From assembly GCF_014898815.1 (NCBI RefSeq), contig NW_026515542.1, positions 620,001 to 684,000 of the forward strand: a stretch of DNA of 64,000 bases, given 5' to 3'. The notes beneath the pieces were generated by a model. The model saw nothing but the letters and a program-made list of their open reading frames with translations, did not search any database and was not told where the DNA came from. A program made the position numbers and the translations under genes. Every line of letters starts with the position of its first letter. Position 1 is the stretch's first letter. The DNA is from Panonychus citri (Eukaryota; Arthropoda; Arachnida; Trombidiformes; Tetranychidae). Of the stretch, positions 27,978 to 43,036 are shown piece by piece.

Positions 27978-30900
27978 TACACTCACTTTATGAATATGAA
28001 GTGATGAGTATGATAATGTTTCAATCTCAATTTTCATTCATTAGCTTCATCTTAGCTCTCACTCCCTCATCAAAATCTAATATATTATTATCAATCTTTT
28101 AGCTTTCTTCTTACCACCCCAATCTCATCTTCCCCCCTGGATATCCGTATTCATCTCCACCCAAAAGATGATAAAAAATGATTACAATGATACATGAATC
28201 TACCTTAATCTCTAACACAACGTATCCATAATCATCATCAGCATAATAATATAAATTTTTTTTTCTTTCTCAGGTAAATCAACATGAAAATAACCTAGGC
28301 GTTACTGTGAAATATTATCAATGTTAACTAACGGATGTTCATATGATTATCCCTGATTAAAAGCTTATCCTTGAGATTTTGAACAAAAAGTCGACGCCTT
28401 GGAATTGAATTTTTTAATCCACTCGGTGTATGAATGTTAAATGTTTATAATCAATAGTTTGAAAAGAAAACTGTTTAGATAAACAATCAACTCTCTTATT
28501 GGAAAATTTTGATTTCGTTTTTAACTTGTTCAAATCAATCAAATACTAATAGATTCAATAAATTATTGTTATCATGTTACATTTAAAATGATTACATTAT
28601 ATCTTATTTCATAGTAATAAAAGAAACCTCAAAATTGTCATTGATGATGTAAACACCTGACATGATTACTTAATTGTAGTGTTAACAATTTGGAGAAAAA
28701 AAATGATAATCTGTCAATCAAAGTTAACAAATTTATTCATCATGTAATGTGAAACAATGTAACCTTCATGATGGTGAAAAGTGAAATAATCTTGACAACA
28801 ATTCAAATCAACATGTTAATTCAGTTTGCTAATTGACAGATTGATTGACATATAGCAGAAATTATCAAATCATTGGAAAATTATGAAATAATTGACTTTC
28901 TAAATGGGAAGATTTTATTTTTGTCTCTCACAGAATTTAATGTGATATTCAATTGAGTTCATTTGGATATTATCATTAAATTTCAATTTAAATGGGAAAA
29001 TTAGGTTCAATCTCATGGAAAAGATAATAGACCAAATTGACCATAACAAAATGTTCAGTTATAAAATTCGAATTGGGAACTTTACCCTCCATTACTCATT
29101 ATTACGAAAATTATTTCGTAACAGAAAATTTTATGAAGTATGAAAGCGAGTCCAGTAACAGAAAGAGTTAGATTCATGAAAGTTCATCAGAAGTGTCTTG
29201 AAATTTTCGCTCTTTTTCTTTTTACATTTCCTTTTGTTCGGTTGGAACTTTTTTTCTTAACTTAGACTTGTATTTCATCCTGAACGTAGATTCATGACAA
29301 AAGTTATTAGTTTTTTTTCAGGGTATATTTATTATGTGAGTTGAATAACCTATCATGAAGTTTAAGTTATATATTTTATTTAGTATTGTTATTATTACCA
29401 TGAAAGTGGATATGAACATATTATAATATATACCAACACCGAGCACCTTGAACCATTTTCATCAAGTCTCAGTTGTTGTTACTTCTGAACCTCCTCCCAT
29501 GGGACATTCATGATGATTTCATTGATGTATTAGCTTGAACAGAAACATTTTCTAATATCTACTAATATTATCATCATTATTTTGATAGTTAATGTATCAC
29601 TTATGGCAGGAGAAACTTATGATTCAAGATATTTATTATCATGAAATGAGAGTTGAAGGAAAATTTTCCAACGAAAATTAATTCAATCGATTCTGTTTAA
29701 TGAATCAACTGATTATCACCTTGGATTAAGTGATAATCAGTATTAGATTTATAAGGAAGATGAATGTTAATCTAAATCTTCTGTTTCTCATTAATTTCAA
29801 TGTGATAAAAGTAAATAGATTAGAACAAAAAAGTTTAAACCGGAAAAGGAAATGATGATGAAATAGGATAAAGTAAACATATTATCAATACGATTTCTAT
29901 CTAATCTAATCAATTATAATTTTCAAACATGATAATATTAAAACAAATCTGTTCTTTTTATTTGGAGAAGGCTAATTGTTAACCAATACCAACAATCAAC
30001 AAAATGTTTTACCTGAAAATCAGTTTGATGTCAACATTTAACATTATCATTATCATCATCAATTTAATAGCATTTGTTGTAATATCTATTGGACATAATG
30101 TTTGGTAATATCTTTGTGTAATGATCATGATGATAATAATGGTACTAATAACAAAAGGCATAATCAGATAAAAAAACCAGGAATCAGATTAATTCATGTA
30201 TTCAGGGTAAAGTTGAATTGTAATTGCTTGAACCATAATCTAACATTAACTTGAAAGTGGTAACTATTGAGTAGTAGTTATTATTATCAATATAACTGAA
30301 TGATAATGAAAAGGCTCAAACACCAGAATATGAGAGGGAGAAAGTAATTGTAAATGTTTCAACTTATCGTCATTATTATTCAGTCGCTGAAATTAGTATT
30401 TTCACCATGAGAATTGGGTGAATTGGACTGACAGATTATTTTGAATGGTTGAATTTTTTGGTCCGATTTCGATTTCATTAGAATTTGCAGTTTTGAACTT
30501 TTGGACATTATGATTAGAAGATTTTTCTCAGATTTGAACTTTGACAATGGTAAACGGAAGTGGTTCTGGATGCAGTTTCAGCTATGGTTACTTCATATTT
30601 CCTCCATTTTAATATCAAACGCATGCTTTGGATGGATAATATATTTAACTTTTGAATTCAATGGTGACCCCACACTGAGTAGAGGTTGTGATTGAGTTTT
30701 ATTCATGAAAATAATGGAAAACTTTGGCAAAGTTTAATAGTTTTCATAATTTGAATAAATCATAATGCCAGAGAAATATTATTATTTTTTGTTCTAAAAG
30801 AAAAGTTCTGATCAAATTCAATGGTATAAGAGCTTGATAGTGGATATTTATCACTTTGTTATCACAAGAAACACAATGTTATCTTATTTCATCATGTAAA

Positions 30901-31339
30901 TTTCCATTAGAATTTATGTTCTCCCCAACATTTCATGAAAAGGTATTTATTTGGTTGGATTCTGCTTGTTCATTGTATTAAATGCTCTTTGATATTATTA
31001 TTATCTTCTCATGATTACACACATGATTTGCGTTTAAATATTTTAGAAATCAAACTTTTAATAAATTGTACTGATCAGATTTGAGCCTCATGTTAAATGC
31101 TCACATTGAATGGTCTCTCAAAATGAATGATAGGAATTCATTAATATCAGATTATTTCTGTTTATAACAATGACCCAGTTTTCAATAAGTTCTGAGTTCG
31201 AAAGATGATCAATAAAATAAAATGATTGAGTAAATAACAGTAATGTGAATGAAGAAAAATTTTTCAAGAGGAAGGAGGGAAAAGGGTGAGGTGGATGATG
31301 ACGAGGAAGCCTAAGAAGATGAAGATGAGAGTTACGACC

Positions 31340-31341
<2 letters not shown>

Positions 31342-31370
<29 letters not shown>
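31342..31370. repeat. (GA)n microsatellite
   Basis: Pure GA run, read directly. A second, shorter run lies at 31717-31739. Confidence 0.95.
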
Positions 31371-31374
<4 letters not shown>

Positions 31375-32529
31375 ATGAAAGGGAAGTGATGGATAAACGG
31401 CTACGGAAATAGGATGGAAAGTCAGTCATCTCTAAAAAAAATTTCTTCACCATCTTTACCCATGAGATGAAATATTAACTAATATTTTATCATGAGAATT
31501 TTTTTCAGCAATTTCAATGAAGTTTTCAACTATATCATGATAGATATTAAATATTTCCCATGAATTTTTTTATAATCTCTCCAAATCTCTGAATCTTTTG
31601 GATTTAAAAACTTTTCACTTCATGTGCGTGGTAACTGATTATTAATCAATTGACCTGGTTGTTTAATTAGAAGCTTATTAATTTCATTTCAAGGTGCAAA
31701 TGATAATTATTCATGAAGAGAGAGAGAGAGAGAGAGAGATTAATTTGTATCATTTCAAGTTGACTGAATTGTGGATACAAAACTGAGTCATCATGATTTC
31801 ATGATGATGTTGAGTCATGATGATAATCATGCAAATAAAATAAATTCAAAGAAAGTGGAAAATTTTTTTAATCTTTCACTTTTTTTTTGTATATGAAATC
31901 AATTGATTAAGGTTGATTATCATTGCTAATTTAGGTGGATGATGATTAAATTAAGCTAATTATTAATTATATAACTCTTTTAACTTTCACCTTTAATTGA
32001 CTATTGAAAAAAAAACGTTGACACCCATGTTTTCAAATAATAATAATCAATTTTAATTAAATGAACAGTGATTATTGTGATTAATTAATGATTATAATTC
32101 ACAAATTGTTGACAGTTAATCCTTTTGATATGGTTACTCCTTAGGTAGTCAAATAATTACATAATCATGATAATAATTTATCATCAAATGATGATAATGA
32201 TTCAGGTGATAAAAATGATTGATGATAACAATTGAATATAAGGTAAGATACCTTCAGGCAATTGATTAAGATTGATAAAGCTATTTGTTAACGGTCACGA
32301 GTTCATCATCATATCATCTACATGGTTCACTGACCATTGGTCTTTTTGTTATTCATCTCAGTACAAACAAAATCCATGAGAATTGACCTCTCCCTTTGAC
32401 CCTCTCTCTCTCTCTCAAAATGACACACCTTTAAGATGCCCCTCGGATAATTAGCATCTCAACAACATTGACTGTTGATCATTAGTGAAGAGAAAGAAAA
32501 AACCGTTACAAAGACTTTTCTTCTCACAT

Positions 32530-32532
<3 letters not shown>

Positions 32533-32586
<54 letters not shown>
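32533..32586. repeat. (GA)n microsatellite, 54 bp
   Basis: 27 uninterrupted GA units are read directly. Confidence 0.95.
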
Positions 32587-32588
<2 letters not shown>

Positions 32589-34043
32589 ACTGACCGTAAA
32601 TCCTGTTCCGTGTATAAAGATTAACATGTAATTTGAATACTCAGTCAATGATCAGAATCCAGGAGTAAATAAAAACATAGACGAAACTTTGAAAGTTTCA
32701 GTAAACAAAATCAAAACTTTTAAGTAAGTTTACTTAACAATTTACCGCAAGTAAATTACAATAATAAACAAAAGGAGAGCGATGATGATTAGAGGTTTAG
32801 AATTAATCTTAAGCTAAAGCTTCATCATCTTTTTCATCTTCTTGCCTTTTCTTCCTTATCATCAAGCTCAAGAATGAAAGATTTCTTTTCATTGCCACCA
32901 AGATCAAGAGGACGAAGATGATGAGAGACAGAGAGAAAAACAGTAGCCAGAGAGGGAGAGAAATCGGTGACTCGTGACGTTTAAGAAGAAGATACTGATA
33001 ATGAAGAAGAAGAAGAAGAAGAAGAAAAAAAATCAAGAGATGATGAGGAATTTATTTAACAGTAAATCCCTATTTTGGAAACCCATTTAACGGCCACGCG
33101 ATTCCAGTGATTTATGGTTTTTTTTATCCTCCTCTTCCTCCTCCTTCTTAGCATCCTCATCATCCGCATCATCATAACAGTAAATAAGTGAGAGAAGATG
33201 AAAAGCCAGAAAATTACTCTAATATAAGTTATTGAGCATTGATGATTTGATTGTTTTCTTCATCATCCTCATCCTCATCAACATCAACATCCACACAGAC
33301 TCGAAGTCAAAATCCCCCTTTAACTTAAATCGCTAATATCATAACATTGTTATCATAATGCTAATACTTATCATCATCATCATCATCATCATCTTCTTCT
33401 TCCTCTTCCTCATCATCATCATTAAAACTCTAATATAAAAGTCTAGTAGTCACCGTTTTTAGATCTGGTTTTTGGCTTTTGCAAAGATTAACAGTGAAAA
33501 TGTTTAGCTTTATTTATATGGAAAAGATTCTGAATGGGAAAGCTCATTAAATGTATATCGACACTTTAATACATTTATATTTATATTCAACAGCCACTGG
33601 GGAATCATAATCAAAATTAAACTTGATAATAAATTTTCACCATCACAAGGAATCTAATAATTTCCCTTGCACCCTGTATATTATTCATATACACAAGGCA
33701 CAGGAAAAAAATATATCTAAGCCATTAAGTATATCCCATTGTGTGTAACAACAATTTTCATCCATAGGAAATAACAAAAATCATTCACATAATACTGAGT
33801 CTCATTCATTGCATGCATACACTTTGAGACATTATATGATAATTTATATCAATAGTTTTGATTACTCATCTCACCAAATTTTATATGAGAGTGAGTCTAT
33901 GGTCAGTAATGTTGATGATAATCAAGATGATTAGGGTGATAATGATAATGGTTTATATTAGTCGTATGAATGTCCAAGTGAATGAGTCGATCGACTAAGT
34001 GACATGAATTACCGTTAAGCTGATACAAAAATGATATTGGTCT

Positions 34044-34044
<1 letters not shown>

Positions 34045-34097
<53 letters not shown>
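34045..34097. repeat. (GA)n microsatellite, 53 bp
   Basis: An uninterrupted GA run that follows the word TCTC. Confidence 0.95.
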
Positions 34098-34101
<4 letters not shown>

Positions 34102-37100
34102 AAGAGGTGGATGATAAACAGATGATGATGAGACTGATTGAGTTAAATGAATGTATCAAGATTTATGAGAAGGATAAAAAAAGGTTACTGATAGAGAGGA
34201 AAAATATTCACCTTGACAATTTTTTAGATCAACATCATGACAATCATCAAGTATTCATCATGTATACAGAAAACAACGTTAGCTCAATGGTAAAAGGACA
34301 AAGTGATTAAGTTAATTTAGTTTAAGAATCAACATCCACCCACTAATCTTATCATTACAATCAAATCAGATTTGTGATTGTCTTTATTATCTCTGGTAAT
34401 GATTACGGATTGTCTCAAGTAATCAATTGGTAATGATAATGGTGACAATTGTTTTCTTCTTAAACCATTACACCATCACAATTAGTGATAATTACGATGG
34501 ATAAAAGTTAATCATCGTCATTGAAAGTCAATTGTTATCATAATCAAATTTCATCTCGATGTTAATCTTAATTGTCCTTTCGTTTCTCTACTAAATTGTT
34601 AAGCTAATTGATTGTTGAAAAATTGAACCTCATCTTTCTGATTTTTATTTTCTTCATCATCAAAACAAATCACCATTAAATGGATTAATTAACTGATGAG
34701 GATGATGATGATTTATTGTCACAACAATTAATTGCTTAAATACTCATCCCAATCAACTGGATTAAGCTAATATATATCAATAAATGTTATCATTAACTTT
34801 GTGATGGTTTTGTTTTGTTGTGTTTAGTTTTTTTTGGTGAAATTGTATTTCCATCCTATTACCAGACTCTCATGATTATAATCACGGTGATTATAATTAA
34901 TTAGCCTGATTTTCATGCAATTTTTGTTTCCATAATTATCATTATTTTAAATTTATCGCTGAATCTTGATTAGGTTTATTTTGTTTTTTTCCTACTTCAG
35001 ATGTTGGTACGAAAACATTATCATGGTGAAACATCATGAAGCCATTTTTCATCAGCCTCAGAGTGTCTGTCTGTTTATATGTAACTTGTCAGTTAGATGA
35101 CTTTGTTGTTATTTTCATGGTTACTGATTAAACTCAACTTTGTTTCAAGATGATTAACTTTGATTATCATCATCATGATCATAATTAAAGTTATGCCATT
35201 TAGAGATTAACAGATTATATCTTATATGTATGATATATGATAATTCTTGGCTTCAGTTAGATTAAGATAATATGTTTATCTTTAGGATATTCATTGGTTT
35301 TTTATTCCTTCTCCTTTTTTTTTGATGATGATTATCTCTTCATGATGAAAATCACCCTGATCTTTGGTGGTGATTTATTTTCATGGAAGAAAATTAGAAA
35401 AAAGTTTTCAATTTAAAAGTAAACAAAGTTGGAAATTGTTATTATTATTACATGATATTCATTTCAAATTTATTATTTTTTTCTTGTTTCCGTTTTCAAG
35501 GTTATTCTGTTATTCATCATTATTATTCAGGTAACATATTTTTATCCAATCAAATTTCATGATGAGATTTTCATATGGTATTCCAAGCATCGAGGTCAAT
35601 TTTTCGTTATCAGAACTTTTTTCTCCTCGAACAGTCTCACCATAGATTTCATATTCATTCAATTACTTGAATAAAAGTAGATTGAAATGGTTAGAATGAG
35701 ATTGGAAAACAATGTGAACTGTGGGAAGAGTTGAAAAAAGTTCTGAACAAAAGTTCAGAGATATAAAACATGGTGATGATGATGATGGTGTAAATGTTTC
35801 AACTCAGCAGATTATATGTTTTCTTATATTTTTTTCTGGTGAGAGAAGCAAAAATTATATATACCAAGAAGAGGAAATGAGAGTGGAAAATAAGAGGAAG
35901 GAGGAAACTGTATAACAGGAAGGTCGTAGGGTTGGGAGGGATGATGAGAAGTGATTTCAAAAGAGTGACTCTGATTTGTGAAGTTCAGAAGGAGGAAAAG
36001 GGAAAATGTTGAAATAGAAAAGAAGAAAACGATTTCGAAAAGGGTTCAAATTCAACTGATCTCAATTGGTACAACATTTACATTCACGAATTTGACACAA
36101 GTTGAGTGACTGGTCAGTCTTTGGTCATTTATCTTAAAGCTAAAAAGAGTCATAGAGACAATTTCATTTCAGTTTCAATTTGAAACTTCAAGAGTAACAT
36201 GATACAAACTGAAAGGTGGACACACTGAAAATATATACTGACCAGTTGAAAGGAAGCTAAGAAAACAAGTTCATTGAATCATTGTAACAACAACAAAATC
36301 CACCAAAAAAAAAAGAGGACATTGAACATGAAATTGATGACCAATGTCCAATGAATAGAATCAATTCTTTCTCTCTCTCTCTCTCTCGTTTTTATTCTCT
36401 CTTGTTTAAGTTATCGATAAATCTGAAAACATCATCATCATCACCATGGAAGAAGAGAAAGAGAAAAAGAAAGAGAAACTTATTTTATTACATTTTCTGT
36501 CTTCATGTTCAATGAATCAAGATGAAATGATCATCATGATTATCATCAACTGAGAACCAGAATGAAAAACTAACCAATTCTTGTCCAAGTTTACTTGATT
36601 ACTTGAAGATATTAAATTTGATCTTCATGGTAATTTAACGTGAGAATAATTTGAAATGATGATAATAATCATCATTCTGAAAAACTGTATAACCTGAATG
36701 ATGAAAAAAAAATGAGATCTAATAAACAATCATAATCATTATCATGACGATGATAATGATAAGCATAACATGTTACATCCGATTGAACAAATTCAAAAGA
36801 TTCTTGAATTTTTGATGATTGTTTTCTGTTTATAAAACAATAATTGAACTGAAATAATTTTCTCATCTCTGAAAACTCATTAGGAACTTTCATTTTTATT
36901 ATCATCATTTTCTTGCTCAATGAATTTCATTCCAATGAGTTTTTATTATCCACTTACAGAATCACAATCACCCTGATTATTTCAAAATGATGTTATTATT
37001 ACTCTTACAATCAAACCTAACAACTGAATCACACTCACAGTGGTCATTTGTTTCCAAGTGTAGTGGTCAATTACCCCAACAACTGGCCATTCAATTGCCA

Positions 37101-40100
37101 TAAATTTATTTATATCACAATTGCTTAATTGCATATGTGTTAATCAATTGAACAAAAAAAAAGTTTTCATTTCAACAATTAATAGGATCTTTAATTGTTT
37201 AAACACTTTAATTGCAATCTTACAATAGAGCGCAATTAGCTCATTCAAGCTGATCACTAATTAGCAAAGTTAATCATTTGAATCCAAATAAAATAGTGAT
37301 AATAATAATAATCATTGGAAAACGAAATAAATTACAAAACAATTTACACAATTTGATGAAATCCTAATGATAGGAATAAGAATCATGATTCTCAAGACTA
37401 TTATTGCTATCGGAATTGTTCAATATCGAGAATCAGAAATTAGTTCTTGATTAAAGCTTCTCTATGAAGAAAAAAAATTTACCATTTATTTGTGAAGCAT
37501 TGAGCACTTTAAATGGTGAATAATATCTCGTTTGTCTCATGATATTGAATCTAATTTCTGAAATGATTATTTCCATTTACATGTAAAAAGAACACATGAA
37601 TTTAGAGTAACTTTTATTCATTGATGTACATAAATGATGATCCAATGTTTTCATTTTGATGGCTCCATTTATAATGTTGATTGATGGTCATTTTGCTCCC
37701 TTTGTAAACGGTCAACTGGATACACTTTATAATCATCATCCTTCTCATCCTCATCATCATCATCATGATAATCTTCTTCCTCTTACTATTTCCTTCACCC
37801 AATTACACCTCATAAAAGTGAATGACATTTCTAAGCGAATGTAAAAGTTAACAAGCCCTTAACTCATTTCATTATCATGATTATCATGATGATCATCATA
37901 AGGCTCATCATCTTCATGGTAATAAGGATATGATATTTGGCTTAATTCTGTTGAATAAAAAGAAGAAAAAAAAAGTTTCAAAGGAGGAAAAATTTTCCAT
38001 TGGAAAGATTAATATTCAGTTGGAATTCACTATTCACTTTCTCATATTATTTTCTATTCATTTCTATCTGTTATTCTGTAAAACTCTGTTCATTGTGATG
38101 ATATTATCATGTTATTGTTCATGATGATGATGATGATGATAATGATTCTATGGTAAAGTTACTTTATTTTGATCCATTAGGCATCAATGAAGAGAAACGT
38201 TTCTCTTTGCCTTGGAAAAAAAGGTCACTAAAAAAACTTCGAAAACACGAAAAATGAGCAAAGAAGAATAGAGATGAAAAAAAGTTCTGAAAACATGGAA
38301 CAATGAAAATTCATAATAGATTCGAAATCATTATGGTACGTATTCAGGGTTCATTTAAGATACATTTACATGATTATCTTACCGATTATTACAGATTATT
38401 ATCTAACATGTATCATGAATCGCTGTTGTTTCAAGGGCTGAACAATATTTCCATGATAAGGATCATCAAGTTAACCCATTTTTTATTGTTCATCTCGAAT
38501 TACTTATTTATGGATCAGAAGGAAAGTTCATTGCCAAAAAATCATTTGATTTATTTTCAATTTCCTTCGAGAAACAACTCGAAACTTTTAATTTGTTTCT
38601 CAGTTTTTCCATGTAAATTCAGTGCAATATTCAGAGTAATTAAACTTATGAGTTTCATGGTTAATGTTTGAACTGCTAAGTGATCATGAAATTGTTTTCC
38701 TTTACTTTCTCAATGTTCATGATTGATAATTAATTGCTCTGGATGAATAGATTTTCTATTGTCTTCCAATTGTGGTTCAATTACATGATGGTTGCTCATG
38801 GAAATAGTTTTTTCTGCTAATTCTAATTTTATTTTCACCATTTAATTAACTTTCAAATCTACGATTAACTTTCCTCTTACTAGCTTATCCATTAATCATA
38901 TGGATCATTTCTGCCGTTGAGTTGTGTTGTTTTAACGATTGATTGTCTAGTTTTTTTCCTTTCTTGTTTTCAGAATTGATTCCATATTAGAATCATTCAC
39001 AATCAACTTGATTACCATGATAATGATCATGTTAAGTGATTTCTGTTCCAATTGTAACGGTTTATCAACTTACAGAATCGTTTTCGCTTCCATAATACAA
39101 ACTGATTCAAAGTTTGACAAATTATCTGTCAAACAGTTTTCACGATTGATTCAATGATATTGATGAATCCATATTCTCATTTTATCATTTGATTATCATG
39201 AAGGTGAGTTTCTATTAACTGGAAGGAAAATTTCAGATCGTTATCGGAATTAAATACTGAAACAGATTGAGTTTAATATCAACTATTAGATTACCAGTTA
39301 ATTAACTTTCTATCTTTAATTTAGTTTATTGATTTACCATCAGATACAAATCAATAAGTTACACAAGTTCTGTGACAGAAACAAATTGTTTGTTGATTAA
39401 AAACAAACCAAACTTTTACAAATCAATTGATAATTTCGAGGTTTTTTCTGTTTGGTGTCGCCATCTATTGAATGAGAATCACACTAGATCGAAAAATTTT
39501 CTGGTTCAACTAGTCAACTGAATCGAGTTCATTATTTAACTTATCATGAAACTAAAACACGAAGTTTTTTTTCTAAAATCATAAAGATCATGTGCTCCAA
39601 TGATATTGAGCTTATTTGTAATTTTATTCTGTATTATAATCCAGAAAAAAGCCTCTATTTGGGTTGAGTGTCAAGTTCTAGGACTTTTAGATTAGGTGAC
39701 TGATTATCACTTCGAACTGGAAATTGATAATATTTAATAACAGTTGTGTTTTCTAATCATCGTATATGGTGACTGTTGATTAGCTATTGTGATTATTATA
39801 CCATTATGATGCCAGAAAATCTGATGATTGATAATTTCCGTTGGTAAGCAAATTGTCTGGTCAAATTTCCTATTGAATTAATATGAACACCATTAGGTTT
39901 CAGTTGATTTAACTTCCGGATTGATTATTTTACTCCAAGGAATTAGTTGATTGCCAATAGTAACTTTGAATGTATCATGTTTCATGAGATGATGACTCTA
40001 ATAATATTATATAACCATTATAATTGATTGATCAATTAGAATCAATTACAATTTATCAATGAACCTCAAACTTGAAGGATTTTTTTTGTATTAACTCATT

Positions 40101-40274
40101 TATTTATTTTTCATAATATTAAATTTATATAACAATTAATAAAAGGTTGAAAGCTTAAATATGATTGTGTTGATTGCTGTTAACTATTATAACATGTTGA
40201 TCAGTATTTAAAAATTTAGGTTAATTGTTTAAAATTTGTTTCTTCTTTACAATTAAAGTACATTAATAATTAGA

Positions 40275-41175
40275 TTAAGCTGTTGTTTCCTCTTCACATC
40301 GACCTATTAAATTTGATCCTTTGGTCAGTATTTCTGATGGTGTTAAGGCTCGGTGATTATAAACAATTTGATGTTGTTGTTGTTGGGATGATTGATTAGT
40401 TGGATGGTAATTAGATGGTAGGTGTTGTTGTTGTTGTTGTTGTTGTTGGGTTGATAAGGTATTCTGGTGATGATGTGATCTACCTAAGGTCACATAACCG
40501 GGTAACGATGTAACTGGACATTCCATACTAGAGCCACAACATGTCGCTGACTGACATCCGCCGGTTGTTGTTATTGAATGACCTGGACTGTAATGAAAAA
40601 CGGACATTACTGGTTCTTCAATTGAAGTCTTTTTTAGAGCCGATTTTGGGCTTCGGCGAAGTGTCCCTCCTCCTCCACTGCCCACTGGATCCCTGGGTGG
40701 GGTGTAATTGGTTATCAAAACTTTGGCACAATCACTTTTGAGTCTATTTAGGTCAGTAATTGAATCTCTTAGCGCTACATTGGTCAGATAGTGGGTTTGA
40801 TAGGATCTCTGATGATCTTGGAGTGGATCTTGTTGTTGTTGTTGTTGTTGTTGTTGCTGCTGCTGTTGTTGATGGTGATGGTGTTGTAATTGTTTATCAA
40901 TATCATCGATTAATAATTCATCGTCATCTTCAAGGGCCAATCCAGTGTTTCCTGGAGCTGTCCGAGTCAGGTCAAGATCATCGGCTGTCTTTGTATCATT
41001 ACAATCTTGTATTATGTAGGAGCTTCTGGTCATCGAGGGAATATCATCTTTAGTCAAGCTCTGAAATTTAAGAAGAATTATATTAAAATCAAGCAATTAA
41101 GTGTAAAAAAGTTCACCAATCAAATGAGATGAAGAAAAATGTTACTATTCATCAATTACTCTCGATAGATTATTT

Positions 41176-41212
<37 letters not shown>

Positions 41213-41596
41213 GACTAATCATAATTCATGATTTGATAACAGAAAAAAGTTCAATGAATCAGAATTAAATTTAATTCAATCCAAAGAATTGAATTAATAT
41301 TCACAGGATAAAATGTAAACTAATCAACTGAAACAAAGGGGATTGTTGTTGTTTCATTTTGTATTAGTTTAGTTTTCTATCTGATTAATTCAATTTGATT
41401 ATTCCAATGGTTCACAAGGGGAAATGTGTTTATATTTATTATAACATTTCAACTGTCAACATGATGAGATAATCAGATTTCAGGATTGGAAATAAAATGA
41501 ATGGGAGTTACTCAAATTTACCATTTGGTTAGATTAAAAAAAGTTCAATGAGAAACTGAATAAGATTAAGATTCTCATGATGAAGGGAAGATAAAC

Positions 41597-41644
<48 letters not shown>

Positions 41645-42976
41645 AATCAATTTAGATTCTGAATAAGTGGCAGAGGTAATGTGAGAATACAGATAGAAAG
41701 TGAGTATATGGATGCTAGGGAATGATGATCATGATGAGAAGAAGATGAAAGAGGAAATATCGCTTTTTGTTGGAAATTTTTCTCTTATCAAATTGAAACT
41801 TTGTTCGAAGTGAAATAAATAATGTTGTAATTCAAAATCCATGTGCTCAAATTCAACAATCAACTGAATACATGATGAAAATTTAAGTTCATCATCTTTG
41901 TCTTCTTTCTCTTGAATCAACCCTGAAATCTTCATTTGGAATTGAATGTTTCAAATTAAAGAAAAGAAAAAGGAACAAGAAACGATTTATATATTTCTAC
42001 TTCTATTCGATTTATTTATTTCTCTCTCTGTCTCTCTATCTTCGTACATTCTAAATCTTCTTAATCTTTTGTGTTGAATTTAACATGATTATGATGGTGA
42101 TGAAGAGAAAAGAGTGAGTGAGAGAGAGATGGAGATGAAGATGATATGGATCAATCAACTGAGTGAATAAATGGTTGTGAGAGAAAAGTGATAAAATCGA
42201 TGAAGAAAATCACCTATTTAACTAAGAGCAAAATTGAGAGAAAAAAGAATATGGGAAATTTTCTCTTATATATTCTGAGAGATTGTGAATTCTAACTGAA
42301 TTTTATGCTGAACTTTTTCTTCCTCTTCTTTAGATTGAAAATCGAGATAAAAAAAACTTCTGTCTGTGAGCTTTTCTTCATCTTCTTTTTCTTATTGAAA
42401 TTGATTCTCTCATATCAAAATGCTTGTGAGGAAAACATGATGAGCATGAAGATAAAAAGCAGAACGAAGATGATGATAATGATGATGATGATTCTCTATG
42501 GATGATGGTGATGATGATTTAAGAAATCAGTTAAATGAAGACAAAAAAATCTTTGTTAACAAGTAACAAGATACAGAATCAAGATGAACTCTAACAAACA
42601 ACCAGAATCATCAAGATAAAAGTCTTGTTAAAATCTTGATTCACTCATTTTCATCATTCTGATCATCATTATCCATGGTGAACATCATCATTCACCATGG
42701 AACTAAAGAGAAATAAAAGAAAATAAAACTTTATCCTGATGACAGATATTAACAGCTATTCACTTGGAATGACCTGTCGACAGTTATAATAAGACACTTA
42801 GTCTTCGTTAGTAAATCTTCATCTTCATTATCATCACCATCATCATCATCATGAAGATGCTACATGTTACTAGTAGTAAATATCTAAGATATTGAATCTT
42901 TTTTATCTGTTTCAGAAAAGGGAAAAAAATTAAGTTCTAACTGAACTCAATGATTCCAATTCAGGGTCTCCCATAT

Positions 42977-43036
<60 letters not shown>

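Larger units (their letters stand above)
20940..40274. other. 19-kb gene-poor interval between receptor and neuroligin genes
   Basis: No gene could be supported. It is AT-rich, with many GAT/ATC stretches and several long GA/CT microsatellites. It is flanked on the left by the 5' end of the receptor model and on the right by the 3' end of neuroligin. It could hold the missing ectodomain exons of the receptor, regulatory DNA, or both. The longest unexplained non-repetitive frames are at 38303-38671 (+, 122 codons) and 25893-26114 (-, 73 codons). Neither resembles a family I recognise. Confidence 0.5.

Noticed and set aside
31342..34097. Possible CRISPR-like array
   Set aside because: The repeats are dinucleotide microsatellites with no spacer structure, in a eukaryotic context.
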